A stretch of 64,000 nucleotides of DNA, taken from NCBI GenBank assembly GCA_004352715.1, contig SCFE01000078.1, forward strand, positions 336,171-400,170, given 5' to 3'. How positions within the stretch are numbered: the stretch's first letter is position 1; each line of letters begins with the position of its first letter. The position numbers and the translations under genes were made by a program. The stretch comes from Hofstenia miamia (Eukaryota; Xenacoelomorpha; Acoela). Positions 46,161-58,360 of this stretch are shown here, in pieces. A model generated the notes under the pieces. That model made no database searches and was not told the origin of the DNA. It saw only the letters and a program-made list of their open reading frames with translations.

Positions 46161-48775
46161 GTTAAGTACAAGACTTTATATATATGTGTCTACGTTTATT
46201 ACGTTAACATTATTATTTTTATTGTTTAATGCGACAATTTGCTTTTGACTCTTATTCGCTACACATTGTAAGGAATTTACAACAAACGTACTTAGCTTCT
46301 ATGAAGTAATATTCCCATAGTAAGTATTGAATGTCATTTAACCACATACTTCTATGATTAACATGTGCAGCATATTAAGATGCCTTGAAAATTCGTCTTA
46401 AAAACGAAAAAAACAGGTATCTGGTTCACTCTAAATTTTAGAAAGTAATCTGCATGTGATCAAACATGCATTAACTGAAAAATGCATATTTTGATTGTAT
46501 AAATTCCAAGGACATATTACCTCCCAAAATTTACAGTAAGCCAGATAACCTGTTTTCATTCTAATGTGCTTAACAAGTAGAACTTGAATAATTTTAAAAT
46601 TTTCCGAATAATATTGAAACGAGCTCCTGATAGGAATTCAACGTAAGAGAGCAAATGTCGGACTGCAGTTGTCGGATATACCACAAAAGAATAGCTATCG
46701 CAATGCTTTAAGGCATCCGTTAACGATCGATTGCTTGTAGTTAACGATTTAAAAATTTGTCAAGAAGAATCGTCAAGCTCTTATATTTAATGATACAATT
46801 TACAAATTATAAATGATATATTCTCTCTGTAAAAACACATGTAGTATTTTATAGTGATAGCATAAAGTTCAGCGAGAAGTTTTAAGAGAAGTTTGTCATT
46901 GAGCTTGTGTAGTATTAAACATATAAAAGCGTTTTCAATAAACAATTATTGTAAACCGATAGAAAATGCATTTCATATAGGAAATGTTTTACCGAACGAA
47001 TCGCAAAGCGCTTGAAATTTACTGCTTTTGTCAAATAGTAGGCACTTTACACAAACTAAACCAACAACTCAATCATGGGAAGGAGTTGTTTAAGCGACTT
47101 GACAATCGCGAAATTGCTTCTTCGTTGTGAATTGATTGCAATAAAGACTCTTTAACTTGGCAAAAAAGAAGCTACAAAAGACACTGACGTGTTTTAGCTT
47201 CAAAAGCAGAGCTGACAGACTTCAAAATTTTAACACTTGTGTTCAAATCCCGAATTGCTATCAAAATGAGCGCTAATGTTTCCCTAAGCGATGGTCATTG
47301 TTAAAAAGGGAACTGAAGAAACTTAAAGGAACAAATTCGAAAACTAAATTTAATATAAACAATACATTTGAAAAAAATTAAGTCTATTAAACAAATCAAA
47401 TATTGAAAAACGCGTTAATCAGAAATTTCAAGTATTAAACTTTCATTGATTTATCAAGTCCCAGGACTTTTGCTGCTCCAGCCTCATGGTCTTGGCACTA
47501 AATATGTCACTGGGACTATGACCATATATAATTGTATATATATATATATATAACATTAAATTGAATACATAACGGAAAATAGGGTCAGGTCGTCAACATC
47601 AAAAGACATTAGTTCAAAAAGAGTTATTTTAACTCATAATTTAAACTTGTGCTATTGATTTTTATTGACGAAGGAATTTTCATAGCCAATGATAATAAAA
47701 ATATTCATTTGTTATATTCTCCTTTGAATTCACAAAATTGAGACTAATTAAAAATCTGTGAACTAACAGTAGGAACGAAAGTTTGCTGATTCAGGCTGAA
47801 GTTAGAAAGAAATCAATGGATTTCAGCATAGTTGCCCTGTAAAAGCAACACGGTTATTGTGAATATAAATACAATTAAAACTGAAATTTTGACTGATCAC
47901 GATCCAATTAGTAACAATTGTAGGTTAGATCCAACAAAATAATTAGAGCGGAAACTTGAAAGAAGTTATGAAAACACTCCGCCATTATTTCGCCAATCGT
48001 AAGTATTTGTAAGAAACAGATTTAATAACACATATCAAATTCATTTAGAAAGCTATTTTAGCACAAACTACTACCAATTTTGTTAAACACGTAAAGCAGA
48101 AATTAAGGGAAGCAAAAAGACGTATATTAGGCGAACGTTTTAAAATACGGCGAAAATTTGGCAAAAATACGCTTTAGGTTGCGATAAACTTTTTAAATTT
48201 TGGCTAAAAATGAACGTTTAGCGAATTTACACGACCCTCTAACACTCTATATCTAGTTTAGCATGAACACTGGAAGTTTAGGGTTAGTGGGCTACCCCTG
48301 CAGCAAATGAGAATTCTTTAGTGTCTTCATTCATTAAAAAGACTACACTCTTTGAGGTAATAGCTATTTAAGTGAGATTCCGCATTTTAAGAAACAACTA
48401 GATTCATTACTACTATTATCCTCTTCATTAGAGCTGGGAAAAATCTTTTAGAATATGTGAATTTTCGATTAGTATTTAGCCATTACAAAGGTTAGCTTGA
48501 TTCAAAACTTTACAACAAAATTTGAAATAAAAGAAAAGTATAGAAAATATACATGAATATAATACTTAGTTTGGATTATGTTAATTCTAAAGTATAAGAA
48601 GCATTCAACAAGAAGGCCTGAAGTGGACGATACACAATTATAAACTTAGCATTTAATTTCACCTTGAGCCGCCTAAACATTTTTCAGAATCCACTGCTGG
48701 ATTCCGTAGGTGGGCGCCTCAAACTCCTCTATACTACATGCATCAGTATACTAAACTCAAAATGAAACAACAGAT
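46161..48775. other. Non-coding stretch
   Basis: No gene recognised. Confidence 0.45.
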
Positions 48776-48991
48776 TTGGAGACCTATCCTCACCCCAATG
48801 CAATTGTCAAGATTCCGTTTCACACGTCATTAGCGAGGAAATTGCTAGATAAAGGATTTCCAACACAAAGTGTAAAAGAAACATTAAGCGGTCATTTTAG
48901 CATCACAATGACACAAAAACATTCGCATTTGCGCATCCATCCACTAAAACAAAAGGTTTTTATCAAAACAGCGAAACAAACTTTTCTATAA
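48776..48991 (+). pseudogene. Possible tyrosine-recombinase (phage/Xer-type integrase) C-terminal fragment
   Basis: A 71-codon plus frame reads like the end of a bacterial or phage-type integrase. LARKLLDKGFPTQSVKETL is followed by SGHFSITMTQKHSHLRIHPL. Families of this kind carry 'LGHSSI.MT.RYAHL...L' here, where GH is the conserved catalytic-box pair and the Y before A-H is the nucleophile position. In this copy that tyrosine is His, an extra Ser follows the Leu, and the upstream HxLRH box is damaged (FHTSLA). It is therefore a broken fragment. No upstream catalytic domain was seen. Alternatives are a Crypton or DIRS-type element, or chance; the GH-SITMTQ-HL match makes pure chance less likely. 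Confidence 0.45.
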
Positions 48992-49639
48992 GAGAGTGTG
49001 CGCAAAAGTTTATTGTATTGTAAACTTTCGATACATGAAACAGCTACGAAGTTCAGCTGGATAGAAAGTACAGATAATAATTGGGTGTTTTGTGAAAAAC
49101 CGATGCTGATCGATTTGAAATACCGCATAACAATTAGAATTTAACATATTTCAGCTGGTATTCAAAGAGAAGACTTCAAAGGAAGCGATTTTCTATTTTG
49201 CAGTTGAATAGATTCGATTCATTTTGTCTCGAGTTCGTATTGATTTTGTACTCCATACACATTTTAATAATATATGAAAACTCATTAATGTAATTTCTAA
49301 ATCCATCTTATTATATTTGCTTCAATAGAAATTTGAAATCTATACAATAAGGAAAGGAGGCCGGACTGTATCTGTGATTTGCTGTAATTGATCACGAAAA
49401 TGAATAGAAGAGTAAAAACTATCGGTTCTACTTGTAAAACTAAGAAATAGAAAGTAATTCCCAACTTTCCACTTCTAAACGTAAAAATTACACATTGGTC
49501 ACACAAACACAAACTAAGGTTAAACAGTGGTACTTTTTTTAACCAATCCAACAAATTCACAAAGGTGCATGCACACACACACTTTTTGAATAGCTTATGG
49601 AAATGTTTTCTGTAAAAATATTAAATGCAATATTCGAAA

Positions 49640-49925
49640 TTTTGAGTAGAGTCGAGTACTCGATCCGACTCGACTCGATCAGAAATTTAAGGATTAACTG
49701 TTTTCAAGCCTAGTCGAGTCGACTCGAATTTTGTTGATTTGATATTGAATAGTAGATTAGACGTTTGCTTTATTGAAAAAAAATTATAATTTAATGATTG
49801 AAAAACCTTTTTCACAAAAAGCGCTGAAGTTGCATTTGTGATAGAGATGTGCCTAGACATTCGAAATCAGACTTGACTCGGCAAAAAATCCTCGACTTGC
49901 AGGGGCTTAGTGATATCCCACATCA
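49640..49925. repeat. GTCGAGTC-rich hAT-like remnant
   Basis: Clusters of ACTCGA/GTCGAG at 49650-49680 and 49715-49730, a TAGAGATGTGCC hAT-type tip at 49842, and ACTTGACTCGGC near 49872. Boundaries and target duplication not resolved. Confidence 0.4.
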
Positions 49926-52270
49926 TAATAATGTACCTTTGAAATTTGTTAGGCAAACAAAAATTGTTGAGTTTTAGCAGCGCCAAATTAATATTTTACG
50001 ACCTTCAAAGTTAAAACGTTAAACATAATTTAGGGATTTTGGCTGATACTTTACAATACATAGTTTAGAGGATGAATTCAAAATTGCATCCAGACCTATT
50101 TAGTATTTGGAACCGTTAAAATGAATAAAAGGAATTTATTATAATTCTGGTGAAATCTCCTCGGGTAGCAAAGTAACTAACGTTATTTGCGTTGTGCCGG
50201 AAGATTGGAAATTTGTAATTACCATTCCGTGCATTTTGACATATTTTATTATCTAAGTTAATTAACGCTCTTGTCCATAAATCGCCCTTGAGTGTAATAA
50301 AAAAATTAACACACACATTATTCAAACTACAATGGACAGACCTCTAAACTCACAATCTCGACGCTCATAAACTGCTCTAAAGCGTAGAACACTTTAAATA
50401 ATGAAATCCCCGCTATTCAGTTTAGGTATTTGAAAACGAGGAAACATTTTCTAACAAGATTTACCATTCTAAAATTTAATGAAAAAGGTGATTAAGAACA
50501 TCAATAGTTTCTCAATTGATAATACTAAAATTGCCACCATATCGCATAGATATCCTTAATTTTTTATTTATTCCATTGAAACATAATCGAAAATTGAGAA
50601 ACCCACTCCACTACGCACCTCTTCCAAACATTTTTTGACACTTTATCATAAATATTAAGGGTTAAAAACGGATTTCTCATTTTTTATAAGGACGCTATTA
50701 AAATTTAAACAAGAAATTTCAGCAAATTCCAAAAACTTCACGACAGGCGATTTAAATAACGGCAAAAACCAGATAAACTTCTAATATTAAACGTTAATTG
50801 CATTTATTATTATTGCAGGCCCTACTTCACCTCAACTGTTCACTTCAGATCTTGAATAACGTTACAAACATCACAGATTTACTCGAGGGGCAAGGGCCGA
50901 TTTATGAGCCAACATGGGCTTTACTCTAGGAACTAAATAAAATAAAGCTCTGGGGACGTGACGTCTATTTTTCCAGCAACGGTAATATCACAATGTGAAG
51001 TGCATAAATACATTTGTCTGCAATTAAGAATTTTCACTTAACGAACTAATTAGTACATAACATATCGAAAAGCCCAACAATGGATTGGAATGAGAATGGA
51101 ATTAAAAAGCAATTTTTGAAAATTAAAAATATTTGGAGGAAGTTGGCTAATGGGTTTGAAACATTGACGCTTGTGGATCGATCGCTGATAATTAAATGGT
51201 CACGAAATAAAAACGGAGAAAGACGATATTGACTGAGTTGACATTAATTCAAATTCAATAACGTCACTTGCCAAGAGAAAATATTGAGTTAATTCTGGAG
51301 AAAAGCACTCTCTTTAGAACCAAGTGCTTGTGCAATCAATAATACTTGTGAAAAGCGTTCGCTCACAGCGACGCCTGCGAATCAGAACAAGTGTTATTAA
51401 TTTTACACAAAATTCATGGTTTCTTAATTTAATTAGAAAATTCCATTCATCACGTACATTAATGCATGTATACATTTCACTGCTTTCATCAATTAATAAG
51501 CACTCAGCGAACAGACCACCTGCATTGGATGTCCTTCACACTTATCTTCAAGTACTAATTTATGTATTAACAGGCATTTCATGATACGAGACTCATGTCT
51601 ATCTCGTCCCACGAGTCCTAATTATTATTGAATCTCATCATTTAACCCCATAAGCCATTCGTTTATCACATGGCATTCTCATGTGCCTGTTCGGACACGT
51701 AAATTGAGATGTAGGGACAACTAGTCACACGAAATTAAGTTTGTTTTAAGTTCATTTATTGGTTGTTTAGAAAACAAATGTTTGAAGGTCAACTTTAAAT
51801 ACATAGTCTTTAAATAAAATGAAAATGCAAAAATGATTCGCTACTGGCCCACTTGGGATTGTGCATTTCCTTAATTGAATTGTTTCATTTGATAAACGTC
51901 AGCCAAAATTTTTGGAATTGCCCAAAGAATTTTTTCTTTAGTGCGAAGTTTCGGTAAACTTACGTTTTCTGTCCCAATAACGTGATCTTCACAGTATACT
52001 TCCAACATGCAAAACATATATTTCAAACTAACTATTCGTCAAACATTCTAAAAACACTACAGAAAGAGAAAATATCTAATACAAACTAAACGAACTCTTG
52101 TCAATTTTTGGGGTGAGAAAATTTTCGCATAGCACAAAAAAACTAAAGCAGATTTATGAATTGTAAATTTTTTCCGATGTGAACAACGCAATGAATTTGC
52201 TTGCATGCAGCTGAAGCCACCTAAATAATAGGTAGGGACTTGCAGGTGCTCTTTTTTAGCGCCCGAGCCC
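49926..52270. other. Non-coding stretch
   Basis: No gene supported. A possible orphan exon is listed separately (50819-50929). 51030-51860 shows nothing recognisable. Confidence 0.4.
50819..50929 (+). other. Possible orphan terminal exon
   Basis: After an acceptor ('ttattattattgcag', AG at 50817-50818) one frame is open for 36 codons to TAG: ALLHLNCSLQILNNVTNITD, then LLEGQGPIYEP and on to the stop. Amphipathic composition is protein-like, but there is no partner exon, poly(A) signal or known match. Confidence 0.2.
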
Positions 52271-52276
52271 GTAAAG

Positions 52277-52277
<1 letters not shown>

Positions 52278-52314
<37 letters not shown>

Positions 52315-52377
52315 ANNNNNNNNNNNNNNNNNNNNNNNNNNNNNNNNNNNNNNNNNNNNNNNNNNNNNNNNNNNNNN

Positions 52378-52407
<30 letters not shown>
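52278..52407. repeat. (TA)n flanking a 62-N gap
   Basis: TA at 52278-52309 and 52378-52407 around the gap 52316-52377. Confidence 0.95.
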
Positions 52408-52411
<4 letters not shown>

Positions 52412-53440
52412 AAAACATTAAGTTCACAATAATAGTGGCAGGCACTTGCTACCTAAAACAACTAAAAAGAAAAAGGATGCATTAGCAAGAAGTACCGTAA
52501 ATCCTCGAGTCTATTATATCTGTATACTGCTAAGATCGGGGTTTAGGTATAGTTTAGAATGCCAAATGCTGATTTGATAATCGTTGGTAAATTATGTTTG
52601 TTAAATGAATGGATACCGTATGTGGGAAGCACAAAACTATTTTGGCATGGCAGATGCGCTTATACCCACTGCATACGTTTAACTTAAAAAAATACAGCCT
52701 TAAAAGTTATTGTTCTTTACCCAAAACCAAAATTTCACTTTAAAAAATTGACATTATTCATCTAAAACCGTATTTTATTTCGAAATTTGAAATTACTTGG
52801 ATCTAAACTATTTTTATTTATTTATTTCAACAATACAAAGTTAAAATCAAAGACAAAAATTTAATAGTATACTAAGGTTATAATTATTATATGACATTTT
52901 CGGAGTTCTTATGTAACAGGGAATTGATTTCTAAGTTTTGACTTTGACTTATGATAGACCTAGTAATTACATAAATTTTATTGAAAATTGGGGTCTGACA
53001 AAGAGAATAGAATTTTTAACTACACCATAGAAGTATGTTTAACATCAAAATGCAAGAAACAAGTGCAACCTTACAGAAATGTTACATATCACCAATTTAT
53101 TAAAACAACAATAGATCTTTCGAACTTCATCATAAATGAAAATGATTTAAATTTCATAATCATGAATATCACGTTACAAAGAAATAAACGAAAAGAATGG
53201 GCACACTATATAATCTGATTTTTTTAAAGAAAAAATCTATAAATAGTTCGTTGTTGTGAAAGTATTTTGATAAAACTAGCTTTATAATTGTAACTGCATG
53301 ATTAATAGACCTTTTTTCTTAAGGAATTTCCTGCGTTTTCCAACGTGCTATATTCTAGACATCGTACAGAAATATTTAAAGTTTTTATATTGATCCACGA
53401 GTTTGCATACAATACATATACTTTTATTTAAAATACTGAT
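52408..53440. other. Unassigned stretch
   Basis: The 76-codon plus frame at 52988-53218 (core FNYTIEVCLTSKCKKQVQPY) starts right after a stop, has no acceptor and matches nothing recognised. Confidence 0.3.
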
Positions 53441-53530
53441 TATTTTTTTAGGCAAGATCGGTATTTTTCGGTATTGTCAAAATACCGCGGTATCGGTTTC
53501 GGTATCGGTATACCGCCGGGCCCTAGTCGC
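53441..53530. repeat. CGGTAT-rich hAT-type terminus
   Basis: Repeated cggtat/ataccg motifs ending 'taccgccgggccctag', the reverse of a CTAGGGCCCGGCGGTA tip. Only one end seen. Confidence 0.45.
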
Positions 53531-54506
53531 CTTGCTGTAGCCCTATTAAATGGGAAGTACCACAAATATTTATTTTCGAAACAAAGATGATAAATTAGAC
53601 TTCTGAAGTCTTGTAATTTTTCATAATTACTAAAAACTAGTCGTGGGCAAGAATATATTTTTATGTGAAATCCAAATCCTGACAGTATACGGAAACCATA
53701 TCGTCTGCACTGAAAAAGAAACTTAAGCTATTCATCAAAATCGCCTTTTCATTGTAGCAGGATTTAGACAAAGTTCAAAGGAGGTCCATTTTGGGAAAAA
53801 TCTGGCAATACTGTTAAATGAAAAGCGTACGGGCACCTCATAGTGTACTATTTAAAACCGAAATTTAATTTTCTTAAGCGTGGAATTTAGGGATGGATTT
53901 TGAAATGACCTTCATTTTCCTAGCATTTAAGAAATTAAATTTAGAGCGACTTTAGAAAATGTTGAAGCTAAAAACCATTATCTGAATTTAAGCGGCCAGG
54001 GTTAATAAACTAAGAAATTACTCTTCTAAATTGCATTTACGTCTTGTCTAATATTAAATAATCAGAAAAATGTCACGTCCAAGGAATCACAGGATGGAGC
54101 TATTTCTCTACCTGCAGTACATCATCAATGTTTTGCTTCAATTAATGTATTTTCAGAGGCAGAAAATGACACTTTTAATCTTGTTCCACAGGCGATGTTG
54201 TGGTGTTTATGGTAGGCAAACGTGGCACCAACAGCTACCTTTGCAAAACTTTGGTCGTGAAAACCTTTAAACAGTAGAGATTAAGAAAATGCTTGATAAT
54301 CTTGCCAATCATTAAATGTATTTTATACTATTCTGCACTGAGTCTCTACATTAATGGGGATAAAAATCACAAGAATAGGCTAGGATGCTTGTGGTACACA
54401 TTTCAGTTTTGATGAATATCTCTTATAACTTGAAATTTTTATTAAAACTGCTTGCGCATAATACCTTAAAGTGCTGATAACTGAAGGTGAAAGCTTCAAT
54501 GCCTTA

Positions 54507-55041
54507 AGGTGTGTTCCCACTATCGACTTTTATCAGCAGATTTTAATCGAAAATGCAATTATTTTCGTTCACATTGGCGATTTTTTATCATCCGATTTTT
54601 CATCAGAAAAAGCGGAGTTGGAAGAGCGTTCAGACTATCGATTTTTTATCAGATGATAAATTATCATCTTTTGATTGACAGTAAAAAAAAAACAACATCT
54701 GTGTATGGATTGGTTTGTCTTGGAATGTAAACAATGTTTACATATTTTGAAGTTGAAATATTTCAACGACAATAATTTACGTTTTGGAAGTCTGTTCCCT
54801 ACTTGAGAAGTAAGCAATTAGTTTCAAATAGCTATTCGACTAGTTTTAGTACCGTTCAGACTTTTATCAGCTGATAAATTATCAGATGACAGTAATCTGG
54901 CTGTTTTGCCAAAAAATCGGATGGAGTGTTCAGACTATCGACTTTTATCAGCCGATAAAAAAGCAGATAGAGTGTTCACACTATCGACTTTTATCACCGA
55001 TTTCTTGACAGATGATAAAAGTCGATAGTGGGAACACACCT
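54507..55041. mobile_element. MITE with long inverted termini and TTA target duplication (PIF/Harbinger-like)
   Basis: 535-bp element. The left terminus 54507-54536 (AGGTGTGTTCCCACTATCGA...) is matched by the exact inverse at 55012-55041. Flanks are 'tta' at 54504-54506 and 55042-55044, the 3-bp TWA-type duplication of PIF/Harbinger. Inside are at least four extra copies of a 'GTTCAGACTATCGA.TTTTATCAG' module in direct orientation (near 54629, 54856, 54931, 54972), and palindromic ATCAGATGATAAA segments. No transposase. Confidence 0.8.
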
Positions 55042-55044
55042 TTA

Positions 55045-57009
55045 ATCGATTTTCCGTACTGGTGAATGATTGGAAATAATTTTCCAAGCTCTTAGAAACT
55101 CACTTTAAAAATTGAAAATGACCTAACATAATTGCAAAATTGAATATTTTATTCAACTGTTTATCAAACTAATGTTGGGTATAAAATTTGTAACATTGTA
55201 ACTTAAAGAAATCAAAAAAATTCCTTAAAATGCAAAAATCACGTCAAAGTGGTACAGACTGATGTATTTCAAAATCAAAAAAATTGATTCAAAACTGGAC
55301 TTTACATAAAACAGTTTCACAAATTGTTGAAATGAAGAAATAAGTTAAAACATTATAAACTTCAGCAAACATTGAATAGAAATTCATTTAAATATATAAG
55401 AACACTTTCTCTAGTAGATGAAGAAAAATTAGACATAATTATTTCATTTCTGAGCAAATGATTGAATAAAATACGGGGAATATGGCGCACAGGGAGCAGG
55501 TATAGAAAAATTGATGTCTAACTGACGTTTTCTTTTCTAATGGCGTCATATTAAGGATGGCAATCAAACACTTCCTGATAAACTAATAAAATAGAATAAA
55601 TGAGAATTTAAGAAAATTCCGCACATTGATAAAAAGCTACGAGTAAAAAATTCCGATTTTTACTTAAATAAGATGAAATGTTTCCGAAAAAACCATCAAA
55701 TCTTTTCTAAGAAGAACAACTAATTTCATTCAACCATGCTACTTTGACTTCTAGTATAACATCGAATTGCATAAATTATGCAAAAATTTTATTGCAAACG
55801 GTTCCATGCAGCTTGCAGTGAATTGATCGAGAAAAGAGTCTCTTTTTTCATACAGTGGCGATTTCAATGGTGTTGACATTTTAAAGAACTCTAGCACAAA
55901 TGCTAATCAACAAAAAGAAGAGCATTCATCAAAAGATATGCCCATAACACAAGGTTTCCAAATTTATTCGTAGTTGTCTTAGATATTTTTTTTAATGTGT
56001 GGACAAAAAGGTTTACATTTTCCAATGTAAACAGGGCAGTTAGGACTAGAAGGTCATCAAAAGCTTGGATAATGACAAACTAGTCGTTCTGTTATTTTTG
56101 TTCGCTTTGTCTTAAATGATATTGTTGATCATATTTTGGCTTGTTACCCGTAATTCTTACAAGCACCTCATGATTTTCAAAATTTGGCATAAACTTTTCC
56201 TTCTAAAAGAAGGAACATGAAGATTGTAACAAAACGATTGCTAAAGTTTTATTTCACTGCTGAACGATGATTTTAATCTATTGGATTAAAAAAAATGGTT
56301 GGCGCATCAAACTCTATACCAACTATCTCAATATGGGGAAATAATTTTTTACAGCATTTTAAATGAATCATGTGCTCTGCAATGAGTAGGAAGAGTTTTT
56401 AGCAGTTATTACTATGTTAGCAAACAGTACGATGAATAATGCGAATAAATGTTGAAAATAAGGGTATCGGCTTTGTGCAAATATCATAATATGCAGAAAG
56501 CAACAAAGTGCTTGGTATGTTAACAAATAAACAAACCAGATTGATTACCTTTGATTAAACACTCAGCCAGGGTGTTACTGTCATTATCCAACTGGCAATT
56601 CGTGGTGAGTGATTGTACTTAACAGGACTGATAGCAGGACTATTGAAATGCTAATCTGTTTAAACACGTAATTACTTTTGGCAGCTTGATAATCCCCAAT
56701 TACAATTTCTGCAATTGGCAGGGAGCAACAGCACCAACACCTACGCACTTTCAAAATATATGCATATTTTTTGAAAAATTTCATCAAATATTCCGATTTA
56801 TAAATTCAAATGAATTGCAGCATAAACTAAAATTATTCAGCATTTTACTAATTTCAAAAAATTCTTTAATAACAAATCATTTTGCATTCGGACCAAAAAC
56901 ACTACAAAACACTTTTCAGAGTTGAGGTTGGGATTGACTGTGGGATAAACATTGACTGAGAAGTTAGGAAAAGCCCGACTAGAACAGCCCCAAATAAAGC
57001 TCGCCCCAT
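55045..57009. other. Non-coding stretch
   Basis: No gene recognised. Confidence 0.45.
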
Positions 57010-57275
57010 TTAAATTAATTCCAATTCAGCCCATTTTATGACTTGTCCCAAAAAATGTCTTAAATTTTTCTGTTTGCTAAACCAAATTTGGGTATGTTAG
57101 AAATTTATAATAAAATTAAACATTGAAATTGATTGAAACTGAATAAAACAAGTAAATTACATTTTCAACGTATTGTTTACAAATTACATTTCATTCACTG
57201 CAATTGCTGTTAATTTACAGCCACTGCATGTTGCACTATAATAAGTTATTTTAAAATTTCGGTCCATTTATTCAA
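57010..57275. repeat. Dispersed repeat C, copy 1
   Basis: Aligns by eye with 62275-62555 in the same orientation. Shared blocks: 'taaattaat(t/g)ccaattc', 'ttttatgactt', 'ttgggtatg(t/c)tagaaa(t/c)ttataataaaat', and 'gttatt.t...aatttc'. Class unknown. Confidence 0.7.
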
Positions 57276-57989
57276 ATACGTCGGCTGACGCTCAGACCAT
57301 GCATATCTCTGGTTTGGTTTGACTTGGGGTTAAGGTTTTGGGCTAGAATTCAAATAAAAATAAAATAAGTGTAAAATACAAAGGGAGAGAAAAAATCGAA
57401 AATATCAGCCTAAAATATGATTAAACACAAAGGCTAAGAAGAAAGGAAAGTAATAAAACCTAAAAATCTGTTCATTGCATCGGAAAGCTCATTTGAATCA
57501 GCAATTGACTGTATTCGTAATAAGCTTTATGAGTTAAATCTTATAACTAGTAGGGAAGTAGAATTCAAAGTAATACTGTGAGAAACTAAACATAGTAAAA
57601 GCTCTAGAGCCGGCATTGTTGAACTTTATGATTAACTTTACCAGTTCACTCTTATAGCAATATACTAAAGATGAATAAAATCATTTCCAAACAGAAGCAG
57701 ATTGCGTATTGAAAATCATAGCAGAATCCAGGAAAAAAGATTCATTTATAATGATTTTGAATATACAAAAAATTAATTATTTATTCATCGCCAATAATTT
57801 CTAAAACACTAGTTGTCAAAATTTCACAATTCTGTTACAACATTGTTGTATACAATTTGTTTACTCTGTATTTGCTGTGCTCGACTTAACAGCAATTCCA
57901 TTATAATAGCCTACATTTAAACTATAAGAATTCAAAAGTTATTCTTGACCAGATCAAGATTTGCAAGTAAGGTAGCGATTTTTTTGCGT

Positions 57990-58200
57990 AAAAAAGTGTG
58001 TTTAAAAGGGCGCGAAAAACATTTTTTAATGCGAACAATGAGTATTGTTTCTTAACAAATGCATAAAGCCAATGTACTGCAGAGTATCTCTTGAGATTCT
58101 CAGGCGAAAATGAAAGTCTTTGCGGTGCCTGAAACTTTCCTATGCTTGAAAATACTCTTTCCAATCTGCTGATACGAGAAACAAGTTTTAAAATTGGATT
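57990..58200 (-). pseudogene. hAT transposase dimerisation-domain fragment
   Basis: Minus frame: LKLVSRISRLERVFSSIG, then a spacer and RLSFSPENLKRY. This resembles the hAT C-terminal dimerisation motif (ERvFS..G....R..L.pe.l). An in-frame stop lies just upstream. The plus frame over the same DNA is antisense. Confidence 0.4.
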
Positions 58201-58360
58201 GCATAAAAAGTGTCAAGCGAATTTTCGGGATCTAAGCCATCCAAAACATACCAAATGTTCGATGAGCAAAAATGCACAAAACAGCCAAATATTTCAGAAA
58301 GGGTGGCAGAGACAATCCTGTAACTTTCTTGTAGACTTTCTGCCTTCGTGGTGAGTTAAT

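Noticed and set aside
54070-54270. Plus frame of 66 codons
   Set aside because: No recognised similarity and no splice or promoter context; lies between repeats.
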